In this document: piece after piece, positions 7,261-15,491 of the stretch | Numbering within the stretch: the stretch's first letter is position 1 | How the letters are laid out: every line of letters begins with the position of its first letter | Assembly (NCBI RefSeq): GCF_900156315.1 | Contig: NZ_FTNI01000013.1 | Coordinates: forward strand, 124,001-188,000 | DNA length: 64,000 bases | Source of the DNA: Microbispora rosea | GTDB lineage: Bacteria > Actinomycetota > Actinomycetes > Streptosporangiales > Streptosporangiaceae | Direction of reading: 5' to 3' | Notes under the pieces: generated by a model | Databases searched by the model: none | The model's input: only the letters and a program-made list of their open reading frames with translations | Told to the model about the DNA's origin: nothing | Translations under genes and position numbers: made by a program

Positions 7261-9996
7261 CTACGATGTTTCAGTGAACACCCCGGCCGTGCGGGCGGGC
7301 ACGGTCAGCGTGCCGGTCGCCGGATCCGCCGACGCCTGCCGGACCACCGGGTCGTCCGACGCCGCCTGCACGGGGTGCGGCGCGACCCGTGCGCCCTTCA
7401 GCGCGGGCACGACGGGGGCGGCGGTCCTCCCGGTGGCGTTGAACACCACGTAGATCGCCTTGTTCGCGGGATCGACCCCGGTGGCGTCGATGCGCATGAC
7501 GATCACGCCGGGAGTGCCCGACGGCGGGAAGGAGACCCGTCTGCCGATCTCCGCGGCGGAGCCGAGCGAGAAGGCGGGGGAGGAGTAGCGGATCCGCAGC
7601 AACTCGCCGAACCTCGCCCGGGCCGCGCCGATCGCCGCGCAGCCCGGCTTCAGCGCGGGGTCGGCCAGCAGGGGCCGCGCGTACGGCCAGCGCGCCTCGT
7701 TGTCCTTGGCTGGCGGCAGTCCGCCGCCGAAGCCGTTACCCTCGTGGCAGTCCCACAGCAGGCGGTTGAACCAGTCGCCCGAGTCGTAGGAGTTGCGGTC
7801 GAGCGACTTCGACCGCAGCCGCTCGCTGCCGGCGTGGACGAACGCGGTGCCCTGGCCGAGCAGGACCGTCGCCAGCGAGAGCGACTGCATCCTGACCCGG
7901 TCGGCCATCGGGGTGTCCCCGGGCAGCTTGTAGGCGAGCGCGTCGAACAGCGTCTCGTTGTCGTGGGCGTCGACGTAGGTCACCGTGTCGGCGGGCTCGG
8001 CGGCGTACCCGGCCGGGCTGCCGTTGTGGTCGACCTCCGAGCCCCTGACGGGCGTGCCGGACGATCCGGTGAACGTGAAGTCGCGCAGGTTGCCCGCGAG
8101 CCCGAGCTTCACGAGGTCCTCGTAGTGCGCGAGCCGGTCGTCCGGCCCTGAGTCGTCCGGCCCTGAGTCGGCCGGCCCTGAGTCGGCCGGCCCTGAGTCG
8201 GCCGGCGCGGAGTCGGCCGGCGCGGAGTCGGCCAGGCCGGAGCCGAAGCCCCGGACGCCCGGGTCCGCGTCGAACGGCGTGCCGCCGCGCACGGCGTCGC
8301 GCAGCCGGTCGCTGAACGTGCCGATCCCGGTGCCGGCCATGTTCGCCTGGGTGGCCTGCTCGAACCGGGCGCCGCCGGCCACCTCGCCGAAGTCCCAGCC
8401 CTCGCCGTACAGGATGATCGACCTGCCGTCCACGCCGTCCCTCTCGGGCGTGAGCGCGTCGAGTGCCTCGCGCACGGCCAGGATGTTCGCCTTCGGGTGG
8501 TGGCCCATCAGGTCGAACCGGAAGCCGTCGACCTTGTACTCCTTCGCCCAGGTGACGATCGAGTCGACGACGAGCCGGCCCATCATCGCGTGCTCGGGGG
8601 CGGTGTTCGCGCAGCAGGTGGAGGTGGCCACCGTGCCGTCGTCCATGAGCCGGTGGTAGTAGCCGGGCACGACGCGGTCGAGCACGCTCGCGGGGTCCTG
8701 CCCGGCGGCGTGGGTGTGGTTGTAGACGACGTCCATGACCACCCGCAGGCCCGCGCCGTTGAGCCCCGCGACCATCTCGCGGAACTCCTTGATCCTCCGG
8801 TCCGGGTCGGTCGCGTACGACCCCTCGGGCACGGTGTAGTGCAGCGGGTCGTAGCCCCAGTTGTACGAGTCCTTCGCGGCCGTCTCCGCCACGCACGCCT
8901 GCTGCCGGTCGGAGTCCGGCGGCAGCGCGGCGAGGTCGCAGCGGGGTTCGGTGCGGTCGGCCTTCCGGTCGGGCACGGTGGCGAAGTCGAAGACCGGCAG
9001 CAGGTGGACGTGGGTCAGCCCGTCCTTCGCCAGGCTCCGCAGCTCGGTCATCCCGGCGCCGCCGGTCTCGGTGAACGCCTTGTACGTGCCGCGCCGGGCG
9101 GCCGGGACGGTGGCGTCGGAGGCCGAGAAGTCGCGCACGTGCAGCTCGTAGATCGACGCCCGGTCCTGGCGCACCGCCGGGGGCTTTTCCAGGCCCGTCC
9201 ACCCCTCGGGCCGCAGCGACCGGTCGCCGAGGTCGACGATCTGGCTGCGCCCCGAGCCCGCCGAGACCGACAGGCTGTAGGGGTCGGTCACCTCGTTGGT
9301 CACGACCTTCCCCGCGGCGGGGGCGTAGACGGTGACGAGGTAGGTGTAGTACCTGCCCCGCCACGACGCCGGGCCGTCGATCGACCACACGCCCGTCGCG
9401 TCGTCCCTGCGCATCCGGTGGACCGTCCTGCGATCGGTGGACGGGCCGTCGTAGAGGGCCAGCTCGACCTTCTGCGCGGTCGGCGCCCACACCGCGAGCC
9501 CGCCGCGGCCGGTGGGGCCGAGCGGAGTCTTCGCGGCCCCGGCGTACAGATCGTCGAGCACGCCGGGGATCTGCACGCCGGTGGCGGTCAGCAGCGCGCC
9601 CGAGGGCCCGCGCTCGATCGCCACGACCTGGCCGCGCAGCGCGTCGCGCACGAGGCCGGCGTCGCGCGGATCCACCTTCAGCGCGCCGTACGCCGCGCCG
9701 GGAGAGGCCAGATGCGGCCACGCGGCCTTCTGAGCGGCGCTCAGCCGCCCGGGCGCCAGGCGGATCAGGCGGACGTCCCCGGTCAGGTCGCCCTTCTCGT
9801 ACGCGATGCCGCCCGTGGGGGAGCAGGCCAGCGCGTAGTGGTTCTCCTCGGCGGCCTCGCCCTTCCACGCGACCGTGTCCCGGGCGATCCACTGGGCCGT
9901 GGCCCTGGACAGGTCGGCGTCCGCCCCGGTGGCCGCGGGCCGCGGCAGCAGGTATCCGTCCACACCTGACAGTTTCCACACCTCGCGGCCGGTCAC
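7261..9996 (-). CDS. pulA: Pullulanase-type alpha-1,6-glucosidase (glycogen/maltodextrin debranching)
   Basis: A GH13 enzyme hydrolysing alpha-1,6 branches of pullulan or limit dextrins. Order: an N-terminal domain ([12 protein letters not shown]), a CBM48-like domain ([20 protein letters not shown]), the catalytic barrel and a C-terminal all-beta domain. Type I pullulanase signature YNWGYDP is present, with region [11 protein letters not shown], region [13 protein letters not shown] (nucleophile Asp), region [13 protein letters not shown] (acid Glu) and region [10 protein letters not shown]. In-frame start candidates are GTG 9996, 9981 and 9963; 9996 is used (911 aa). The open frame continues into the divergent ACT gene but without similarity. 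No signal peptide is visible, so it is probably cytoplasmic. A 5-residue repeat interrupts the catalytic domain. Confidence 0.88.
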   Translation of the reverse strand: MTGREVWKLSGVDGYLLPRPAATGADADLSRATAQWIARDTVAWKGEAAEENHYALACSPTGGIAYEKGDLTGDVRLIRLAPGRLSAAQKAAWPHLASPGAAYGALKVDPRDAGLVRDALRGQVVAIERGPSGALLTATGVQIPGVLDDLYAGAAKTPLGPTGRGGLAVWAPTAQKVELALYDGPSTDRRTVHRMRRDDATGVWSIDGPASWRGRYYTYLVTVYAPAAGKVVTNEVTDPYSLSVSAGSGRSQIVDLGDRSLRPEGWTGLEKPPAVRQDRASIYELHVRDFSASDATVPAARRGTYKAFTETGGAGMTELRSLAKDGLTHVHLLPVFDFATVPDRKADRTEPRCDLAALPPDSDRQQACVAETAAKDSYNWGYDPLHYTVPEGSYATDPDRRIKEFREMVAGLNGAGLRVVMDVVYNHTHAAGQDPASVLDRVVPGYYHRLMDDGTVATSTCCANTAPEHAMMGRLVVDSIVTWAKEYKVDGFRFDLMGHHPKANILAVREALDALTPERDGVDGRSIILYGEGWDFGEVAGGARFEQATQANMAGTGIGTFSDRLRDAVRGGTPFDADPGVRGFGSGLADSAPADSAPADSGPADSGPADSGPDDSGPDDRLAHYEDLVKLGLAGNLRDFTFTGSSGTPVRGSEVDHNGSPAGYAAEPADTVTYVDAHDNETLFDALAYKLPGDTPMADRVRMQSLSLATVLLGQGTAFVHAGSERLRSKSLDRNSYDSGDWFNRLLWDCHEGNGFGGGLPPAKDNEARWPYARPLLADPALKPGCAAIGAARARFGELLRIRYSSPAFSLGSAAEIGRRVSFPPSGTPGVIVMRIDATGVDPANKAIYVVFNATGRTAAPVVPALKGARVAPHPVQAASDDPVVRQASADPATGTLTVPARTAGVFTETS
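8137..8241 (-). repeat. 15-bp minisatellite inside pulA
   Basis: Seven tandem 15-bp units (plus-strand GTCGGCCGGCCCTGA and variants) encode a five-residue ADSGP-type repeat. Units 1-2 differ from 3-4 by one base, units 5-6 end in GCGGA, and the seventh is degenerate. Unit length is a multiple of three, so copy-number change would keep the frame. The repeat falls between catalytic regions III and IV, presumably in a surface loop. Confidence 0.9.
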
Positions 9997-10030
9997 GCCG
10001 AGGCCCGGCGCATGCAAGGATTTGCGGTAA

Positions 10031-10048
10031 GTTCCAGAAACATTGCAG
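10031..10048. promoter_or_regulatory. Candidate MalR operator upstream of pulA
   Basis: GTTCCAGAAACATTGCAG on the plus strand aligns, with one gapped base, to the complement of the malE upstream site at 12259-12276. The shared pattern is TTnCAGAAACnTT(n)CAG. It lies 35 bases before the proposed pullulanase start. The LacI-type MalR encoded at 17101 is the natural candidate binder; this is inference from shared sequence. Confidence 0.5.
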
Positions 10049-10129
10049 TAGTTTCGTGACCCACCGCCGTAACAGGCGCGAAACGTGTGTCCGACACTGT
10101 TGGTGTCGCATGAGAAGGAGGTGGTGGGG

Positions 10130-10747
10130 ATGCTGCTGCGGCTGCGGGTCTCGCTCCCCGACCGGCCAGGGGTGCTGGGCCAGGTGGCGCGCGCGTTCGG
10201 CGTGATGGGCGCGGACATCCTGCAGGTGACCGTGCTGGAGCGGCAGGCGGGTCGCGCGGTCGACGACTTCACCGTCTCCTGGTCGGGTGTCTTCGAACCC
10301 GGCGAGCTGCGTGAACGGATCGGCGTGGTCCCCGGCACACGGGTGGAGGCCGTGTGGCCGACCCGGGAGGTGCCCGGAGCGACCCCCGACTACGACCTGC
10401 TCGGCCACGTCGCCGCGGACCCCGACCGGGCGTACGTCACCCTCGTCGACGCGGTGCCCGACCTGGTCAGCGCCGAGTGGGCGGTCGCGGTCGACTCGGC
10501 CGACGGCACGATCGTCCACGGAAGCTGGCAGGCGCCGGAGACCGTCCCCGCGGCCGACCTCACGCCGCTACGCGCCTCGGCCTTCGAGGAGGGCGGGCTG
10601 CATCTGGTGAGCGTGCCGATGGACGGCGTCCACCTGGTGGTGGCACGGTCCCAGGGTCCCGCGTTCCACCGGGCCGAGCTGGACAAGATCGCCCGCCTGG
10701 TGGGCATCGTCTCCGTGCTGGCCGGCGGCGTCAGCCGTACCATCTGA
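10130..10747 (+). CDS. ACT-domain protein
   Basis: A 205-aa soluble protein. The N-terminus is a clear ACT fold (LRLRVSLPDRPGVLGQVARA, with GADILQVTVLE), the ligand-binding module of amino-acid-responsive enzymes. A second, weaker half (residues about 100-200) may be a degenerate repeat. No catalytic domain is attached, so a regulatory role is likely. ATG 10130 is chosen because AAGGAGG sits 8 bases upstream; an upstream in-frame extension lacks similarity. It is divergent from pulA and nearly abuts (5 bp) the convergent ATPase gene. A link to the maltose genes is not shown. Confidence 0.72.
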   Translation: MLLRLRVSLPDRPGVLGQVARAFGVMGADILQVTVLERQAGRAVDDFTVSWSGVFEPGELRERIGVVPGTRVEAVWPTREVPGATPDYDLLGHVAADPDRAYVTLVDAVPDLVSAEWAVAVDSADGTIVHGSWQAPETVPAADLTPLRASAFEEGGLHLVSVPMDGVHLVVARSQGPAFHRAELDKIARLVGIVSVLAGGVSRTI

Positions 10748-10752
10748 CGGCG

Positions 10753-12030
10753 TTACCTGCGCGGCGGGTCGATGCGGGTGCCGTCCATCGTGAACAGCAT
10801 GAGCCGGGAGACGTCGACGGCGACCCGGCCGGCGTCGCCGGCGCGCCACACGGGCCGGTTGCCGAGCCTGACGATCAGATCCGCGCGGCGGTGCGTGCCC
10901 GACTGCGAGGCCGCGGGCTGCTGCTGCTGCTCCTCCTCCGCCGGGGCCGAGCCGTTCAGCAGGCGGCGCATCATCGACCGCGCCTTGCCGCCGCCTCCCG
11001 CGCCGTTGAGCTGGCGGCGGTCCGGCGGTTCCGGCACGTTGACGGCCGGGATCCCGGCCTCAAGGTAGGCGAGCCACTCGTGGCCGTGATACTCCAGGGT
11101 CCTGACCCGGCCGAAGAACGTCGGGCCCTCCGTCCGCTCCGGCACCGGCACCAGCCCGTCCGGCCGGATTCCCACGATGATCTGCGTGCCGGTGTGCTGC
11201 GACACCGCGTACGCCCGTGGATCGGTCCAGGGCATCGTGATCTGGTGAGGGCCGAAGTCGAGCATGATGAACTGGTTCTGCGGGGTGCGCACGGTCGCCG
11301 CGAGCAGGTTGAGCTGCTGGGAGTTGAGGAACGCGGCGGTGAACGCGGTCGCGGGGTCGTTGTAGACCTGCGCGGGCGTGCCGATGTCCTGCAGCACGCC
11401 CCGGTTCATGATGGCGATGCGGTCGGCCAGGGTGAGGGCCTCGACCTGGTCGTGCGTGACGTAGATGGTGGTGACGCCGAGGGCGCGCACCAGCGACGAG
11501 ATCTCCATGCGCAGCTCGGTGCGCATGCCGGCGTCCAGGTTGGACAGCGGCTCGTCCATCAGGAACAGAGAGGGCTGCCGCACGATGGCGCGCCCCATCG
11601 CCACCCGCTGGCGCTGGCCACCGGACAGCGTGCCCGGCCGCCGGTCCAACGTCTCGTCGATGTGCAGCGCGCGCGACAGCTCGACGACCCGTTGCTTGAC
11701 CATCGTGGGATCCGCTTTGGCGATCTCCAGCGGGAACGACAGGTTGCCGCGTACCGTCCGGTGGGGATAGAGGGCGCCGTTCTGGAAGACCATCGCGACG
11801 TCCCGGTCCCGGGGCGCGAGGTGGTTGGCGATCTCCCCGCCAAGCCACAGGTCGCCGGAGGTGATCTCCTCCAGCCCCGCGATCATGCGGAGTAGCGTGG
11901 ACTTCCCGCAGCCCGACGGCCCGAGCAGGACGAGGAGCTCACCCTCGTCCGCGCGCAGGTTCATGCGGTCGACCGCGAGGTACCCCCCCGGGTAAATCTT
12001 CGTCACGTTGTCGAGGACGACGGTGCTCAT
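10753..12030 (-). CDS. msiK: MsiK/UgpC-type sugar ABC transporter ATPase
   Basis: A 425-aa ATPase that energises binding-protein-dependent sugar importers. Walker A GPSGCGKST, a Q-loop in MVFQNGALYPHRTV, signature LSGGQRQRV, Walker B LFLMDEPLSNLD and switch His YVTHDQ are all present, followed by the C-terminal TOBE/regulatory region of the MalK family. That region carries an unusual low-complexity insert (EEEQQQQPAASQ) of roughly 50 residues. ATG 12030 is preferred, with GGAGGA about 10 bases upstream. In actinomycetes one such ATPase often serves several importers. Position opposite malEFG, which encodes no ATPase, suggests it powers that importer. Confidence 0.88.
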   Translation of the reverse strand: MSTVVLDNVTKIYPGGYLAVDRMNLRADEGELLVLLGPSGCGKSTLLRMIAGLEEITSGDLWLGGEIANHLAPRDRDVAMVFQNGALYPHRTVRGNLSFPLEIAKADPTMVKQRVVELSRALHIDETLDRRPGTLSGGQRQRVAMGRAIVRQPSLFLMDEPLSNLDAGMRTELRMEISSLVRALGVTTIYVTHDQVEALTLADRIAIMNRGVLQDIGTPAQVYNDPATAFTAAFLNSQQLNLLAATVRTPQNQFIMLDFGPHQITMPWTDPRAYAVSQHTGTQIIVGIRPDGLVPVPERTEGPTFFGRVRTLEYHGHEWLAYLEAGIPAVNVPEPPDRRQLNGAGGGGKARSMMRRLLNGSAPAEEEQQQQPAASQSGTHRRADLIVRLGNRPVWRAGDAGRVAVDVSRLMLFTMDGTRIDPPRR

Positions 12031-12343
12031 GCGCGCTCGTTCCTCCCGGGCAGGCACGCCCGGATCCCCAGCCTTCGGTGTGAATGATGAGGTAGTACAT
12101 CGCGTCGCGGGCACTCGTGTCCATACGTGTCGTGAAAGATCCGGCATCTACTTGCAACTTCTCGTTACACTCGACTTTCCCTTTGCTAAAGACGGCTGTC
12201 AGGGTTGTGCCATGACCTCCCTGCGGCCCTCTATGCGGCGTCAAATGTAACGAATTTGCTGAAAGTTTCTGTAAGGCCTTTCATCCCCTTCGCGCCCCTG
12301 TTACGTTCCGCTCAAATCCCCCTGAGCAAGGAGTGCGACGCAG
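12031..12343. promoter_or_regulatory. Divergent msiK/malE promoter region
   Basis: This 313-bp gap is AT-richer than its surroundings and holds no credible gene. It contains a motif CTTGCAACTT near 12149 on the msiK side, a candidate operator at 12259-12276, and a good malE Shine-Dalgarno (AAGGAG about 9 bases before ATG 12344). I could not assign -35/-10 boxes confidently. Confidence 0.6.
12259..12276. promoter_or_regulatory. Candidate MalR operator upstream of malE
   Basis: CTGAAAGTTTCTGTAAGG contains a near-palindrome (GAAAGTTTCT). Its complement matches the pulA upstream site at 10031-10048 over the core CAGAAAC and flanking TT/CAG. It sits 68 bases before malE, as expected for an operator at or near the promoter. 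Confidence 0.5.
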
Positions 12344-13639
12344 ATGAGGCGAGTCCTCACGTCCGCGGCGGTGGCCGCGGCGCTCGCGTTGGCGGTCACG
12401 GCCTGCGGCGACGGTTCCGGCGACCCCGGATCAGCCCCGGCCAAGAGCGCCGCCCCCGCCGAGGTGTCCGGCACGGTCACCTGGTGGGACACCTCGGACG
12501 CCACGACCGAGGGCCCGGTCTTCCAGGAGATCGTCAAGGACTTCGAGGCGAAATATCCGAAGATCAAGGTCAATTACGTCAACGTGCCGTTCGCGGAGGC
12601 GCGGGACAAGTTCAAGACCGCCGCGCAGTCCGGTTCCGGCGCGCCCGACGTGCTGCGCACCGACGTGGGCTGGGTCGCGGAATTCGCCTCGCTCGGTTAC
12701 CTCGCGCCGCTCGACGGCACCCCGGCCGTCGACAAGCCCGAGGAGTTCCTGCCGGTCCCGGCGGCGAGCGGCAAGTACAACGGCAAGACGTACGGCGTGC
12801 CGCAGGTGACGGACACCCTGGGCCTCCTGTACAACAAGGAACTACTGAAGAAGGCGGGCTACGACGAGCCTCCAGCGACAATGGCCGACCTCAAGAAGGC
12901 GGCGCTCGACGTCAAGTCGAAGACCGGAGCGGGCGGCCTCGCCCTGAATGTGGACGCCTACTTCCTGCTTCCGTTCATTTATGGCGAGGGCGGCGACTTC
13001 GTCGACGTCCAGAACAAGAAGATCACGATCTCGTCCCCGCAGAGCGTGGCGGGGGTGAAGATCGTCGAGGACCTGATCACGTCCGGCGCCGCCGTCAAGC
13101 CCGCGCTGCAGGACAGCTACACGAACGCCGAGACCGCGTTCAAGGACGGCAAGGTCGCGATGATCTTCAACGGCCCGTGGTCCAACGCGGACAACCTCGG
13201 TGGCAAGGTGTTCAAGGACAACCCGGACAACTTCGGCGTCGCCCCGGTCCCGGCCGGCTCGGCGAAGGCCGGCTCGCCCCTGGGCGGCCACGATTACACC
13301 GTGTACGCGGGCTCGAAGAACCTGGACGCGTCCTACCTGTTCGTCCAGTTCATGGACAGCGCGGAGAGCCAGGCCAAGGTCGCCGGCAAGCTCGGCCTGC
13401 TGCCCACCCGCCAGCCCGCCTACAGCGCCTCCGAGGCGACGGCCAACCCGAAGATCGCGCAGTGGGCCAAGCCGATGGAGACGGCCGTCGAGCGTCCCTG
13501 GATCCCCGAGGCCGCCTCGCTGTTCCAGCCGCTGGTCGAGGGCTACCAGAAGCTCGCGGGCGGGCAGACGGCGACCGAGCCCATGCTCACCGACGTCGCC
13601 ACCGCCTACCAGGGCATCCTCAAGGGCTGGAGCCTGTAG
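12344..13639 (+). CDS. malE: Maltose/maltodextrin-binding lipoprotein (ABC importer)
   Basis: A 431-aa extracellular solute-binding lipoprotein. A signal peptide with lipobox (ALALAVTAC, Cys about residue 21) is followed by a Ser/Gly/Ala-rich tether and a periplasmic-binding-protein fold beginning SGTVTWWDTSDATTEGP. It has typical sugar-binder stretches such as GVPQVTDTLGLLYNKELLKK and AMIFNGPWSNADNLGG. AAGGAG precedes the ATG. The gene is followed after 3 bp by malF, so malEFG is one operon. Ligand is inferred from the alpha-glucosidase, pullulanase and LacI-type neighbours; cyclodextrin or trehalose binding would look similar. Confidence 0.88.
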   Translation: MRRVLTSAAVAAALALAVTACGDGSGDPGSAPAKSAAPAEVSGTVTWWDTSDATTEGPVFQEIVKDFEAKYPKIKVNYVNVPFAEARDKFKTAAQSGSGAPDVLRTDVGWVAEFASLGYLAPLDGTPAVDKPEEFLPVPAASGKYNGKTYGVPQVTDTLGLLYNKELLKKAGYDEPPATMADLKKAALDVKSKTGAGGLALNVDAYFLLPFIYGEGGDFVDVQNKKITISSPQSVAGVKIVEDLITSGAAVKPALQDSYTNAETAFKDGKVAMIFNGPWSNADNLGGKVFKDNPDNFGVAPVPAGSAKAGSPLGGHDYTVYAGSKNLDASYLFVQFMDSAESQAKVAGKLGLLPTRQPAYSASEATANPKIAQWAKPMETAVERPWIPEAASLFQPLVEGYQKLAGGQTATEPMLTDVATAYQGILKGWSL

Positions 13640-13642
13640 GAG

Positions 13643-14605
13643 ATGACGGCTGACGTCGTCGCGACGAGAAGGGCCGCGCCCCGCTCCGGGGCGCGGCGCC
13701 TCCTGTCGCGTCACTGGTACGCGTGGGCGATGACCGCGCCGGTCGTCGTCGTGACGCTGGTGCTGGTCGGCTACCCCCTCGTGCGAGGCGTGTACCTGTC
13801 GCTCACCGACGCGACCGAGGCCACTCTGGGCCACACGATCGGGATGAACGTCATCCCTGACAGATACGAGTTCGTGGGCCTGCGGAACTACGCCGACATC
13901 CTGACGTCCTCGGCGTTCCTCGGCCGGCTGACCTGGACGGTCGTGTGGACCGTCGTCTGCGTCGCCCTGCATGTGGGCATCGGCCTCGGCCTGGCGATGC
14001 TGCTGAACCGGCCCATGCGGCTGCGGGCGCTCTACCGGATCCTGCTCGTGCTGCCCTGGGCCGTGCCGGCCTTCGTGTCCGCCTTCATCTGGCGCTACCT
14101 GCTGAACGGCGAGTTCGGCGTGGTCAACGCCATGCTCCGGGCCGCGGGGTTCGCCGGGATCAGCTGGCTGGACGACCCGTTCTGGGCCAAGGTCTCGGTG
14201 ATCGCCTGCAACGTGTGGCTGGGCGTGCCGTTCATGATGCTCGCGCTGCTCGGCGGCCTGCAGTCCATCCCGCGCGAGCTGCACGAGGCCGCGGAAGTGG
14301 ACGGCGCCACGCCGTGGCAGCGCTTCCGCCACATCACGCTGCCGGGCCTGCGCCCGGTGTCGAGCACGGTCGTCCTGCTCGGCACGATCTGGACGTTCAA
14401 TCAATTCCCGGTCATCTTCCTGCTGACCAAGGGAGGACCGGGCGGAGCCACGGAGATCCTCGTGACGTACGCCTACCGCCAGGCGTTCGAGGGCATCAGG
14501 AACTACTCGGGCTCCGCGGCCTGGGGCATGGTGATCCTCGCGCTGCTCGTCGTGATGGCCACGGTCTACCGGCGCGCGCTCAGGCAGCAGGGGGAGGCAT
14601 GGTGA
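13643..14605 (+). CDS. malF: Maltose ABC importer permease MalF
   Basis: A 320-aa inner-membrane permease with six predicted helices, the first near residues 30-55 (AMTAPVVVVTLVLVGYPLVR). The EAA loop that docks the ATPase is clear (EAAEVDGATPWQRFRHITLP). It is shorter than the E. coli protein, as usual in actinomycetes, which lack the extra periplasmic loop. It starts 3 bp after malE, and its stop overlaps malG (GCATGGTGA). It should form the channel with MalG, driven by an MsiK-type ATPase. Confidence 0.9.
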   Translation: MTADVVATRRAAPRSGARRLLSRHWYAWAMTAPVVVVTLVLVGYPLVRGVYLSLTDATEATLGHTIGMNVIPDRYEFVGLRNYADILTSSAFLGRLTWTVVWTVVCVALHVGIGLGLAMLLNRPMRLRALYRILLVLPWAVPAFVSAFIWRYLLNGEFGVVNAMLRAAGFAGISWLDDPFWAKVSVIACNVWLGVPFMMLALLGGLQSIPRELHEAAEVDGATPWQRFRHITLPGLRPVSSTVVLLGTIWTFNQFPVIFLLTKGGPGGATEILVTYAYRQAFEGIRNYSGSAAWGMVILALLVVMATVYRRALRQQGEAW

Positions 14606-15465
14606 GCCCGGCCGCTCCCGCCGGCGCGTGGAGCCGCGACAGGCGCAGCCCCGGCAGGTCGATCGCCCTGCACCTCACGCTGATCGCGGCGAGCATCGTG
14701 TCGGTGTTCCCGGTCGCGTGGCTGGTGCTGACCTCGCTCAAGCCGCGAACGGTCATCGAGACCGCCTCGGTCGCGCCGGTCGACCACCCCACGCTCGCCA
14801 ACTACACGCAGGTCCTGGGGGAGACCCGGTTCCTGACGTGGGCCGCCAACTCCGTCGTCGTCTCGCTCATGACGGCCGTGCTCGGCGTGCTGCTGGCGGC
14901 CACCACCGGCTACGCGGTCAGCCGTTTCCGCTTCCCCGGCTTCCGCTCGGTGATGTGGATGCTGCTGATCACGCAGATGTTCCCCGTGGCGATCCTGATC
15001 GTGCCGATCTACAACCTGATGGCCGGGCTCGGGCTGATCAACCAGTTCCCGTCCCTCGTCATCGCGTACCTCACCTCCACCGTGCCGTTCTGCGCGTGGA
15101 TGATGAAGGGCTACTTCGACACCGTCCCGGTGACGATCGACGAGGCCGGCCGGGTGGACGGCCTGACCCCCTTCGGCACGTTCTGGCGGCTCATCCTGCC
15201 GCTGGCCAAGCCCGGCCTCGCCGTGGCCGCCTTCTACTCGTTCATCACCGCCTGGGCGGAGGTCGCGTACGCGACCGCGTTCATGACGGGTGACGACAAG
15301 TACACGCTCGCGGTCGGCCTGAGCCAGTTCGTCGGCCAGCACAAGGCGGAGTGGGGCCTGCTGACGGCCTCGTCGGTGCTGATCGCCATCCCGGCGGCCG
15401 TCGTCTTCCTGCTCGTCCAGCGCCACCTCGTCACCGGTCTGACGGCCGGTGCGACGAAGGCGTGA
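14599..15465 (+). CDS. malG: Maltose ABC importer permease MalG
   Basis: A 288-aa permease, partner of MalF. Membrane helices include SIALHLTLIAASIVSVFPVA near the N-terminus, and the EAA-type loop reads IDEAGRVDGLTPFGTFWRLI. The ATG at 14599 lies inside the malF stop region with GGGGAGG just upstream, so translation is coupled. Any longer upstream frame runs through malF and is spurious. The gene is followed after 26 bp by alpha-glucosidase, giving the order import then hydrolysis. Confidence 0.9.
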   Translation: MVSPAAPAGAWSRDRRSPGRSIALHLTLIAASIVSVFPVAWLVLTSLKPRTVIETASVAPVDHPTLANYTQVLGETRFLTWAANSVVVSLMTAVLGVLLAATTGYAVSRFRFPGFRSVMWMLLITQMFPVAILIVPIYNLMAGLGLINQFPSLVIAYLTSTVPFCAWMMKGYFDTVPVTIDEAGRVDGLTPFGTFWRLILPLAKPGLAVAAFYSFITAWAEVAYATAFMTGDDKYTLAVGLSQFVGQHKAEWGLLTASSVLIAIPAAVVFLLVQRHLVTGLTAGATKA

Positions 15466-15491
15466 CCCTATATGAGAATCGGGGGATCCCA

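Noticed and set aside
10000-10338. N-terminal extension of pulA into the ACT gene
   Set aside because: The in-frame upstream sequence is rich in Ser/Thr/Arg with no similarity and lies antisense to a well-supported ACT gene.
12031-12147. Upstream start for msiK at 12147
   Set aside because: The extra 39 residues are unlike any ABC ATPase; MSTVVLDNVTKIYPGG beginning at 12030 matches the family start and has GGAGGA upstream.
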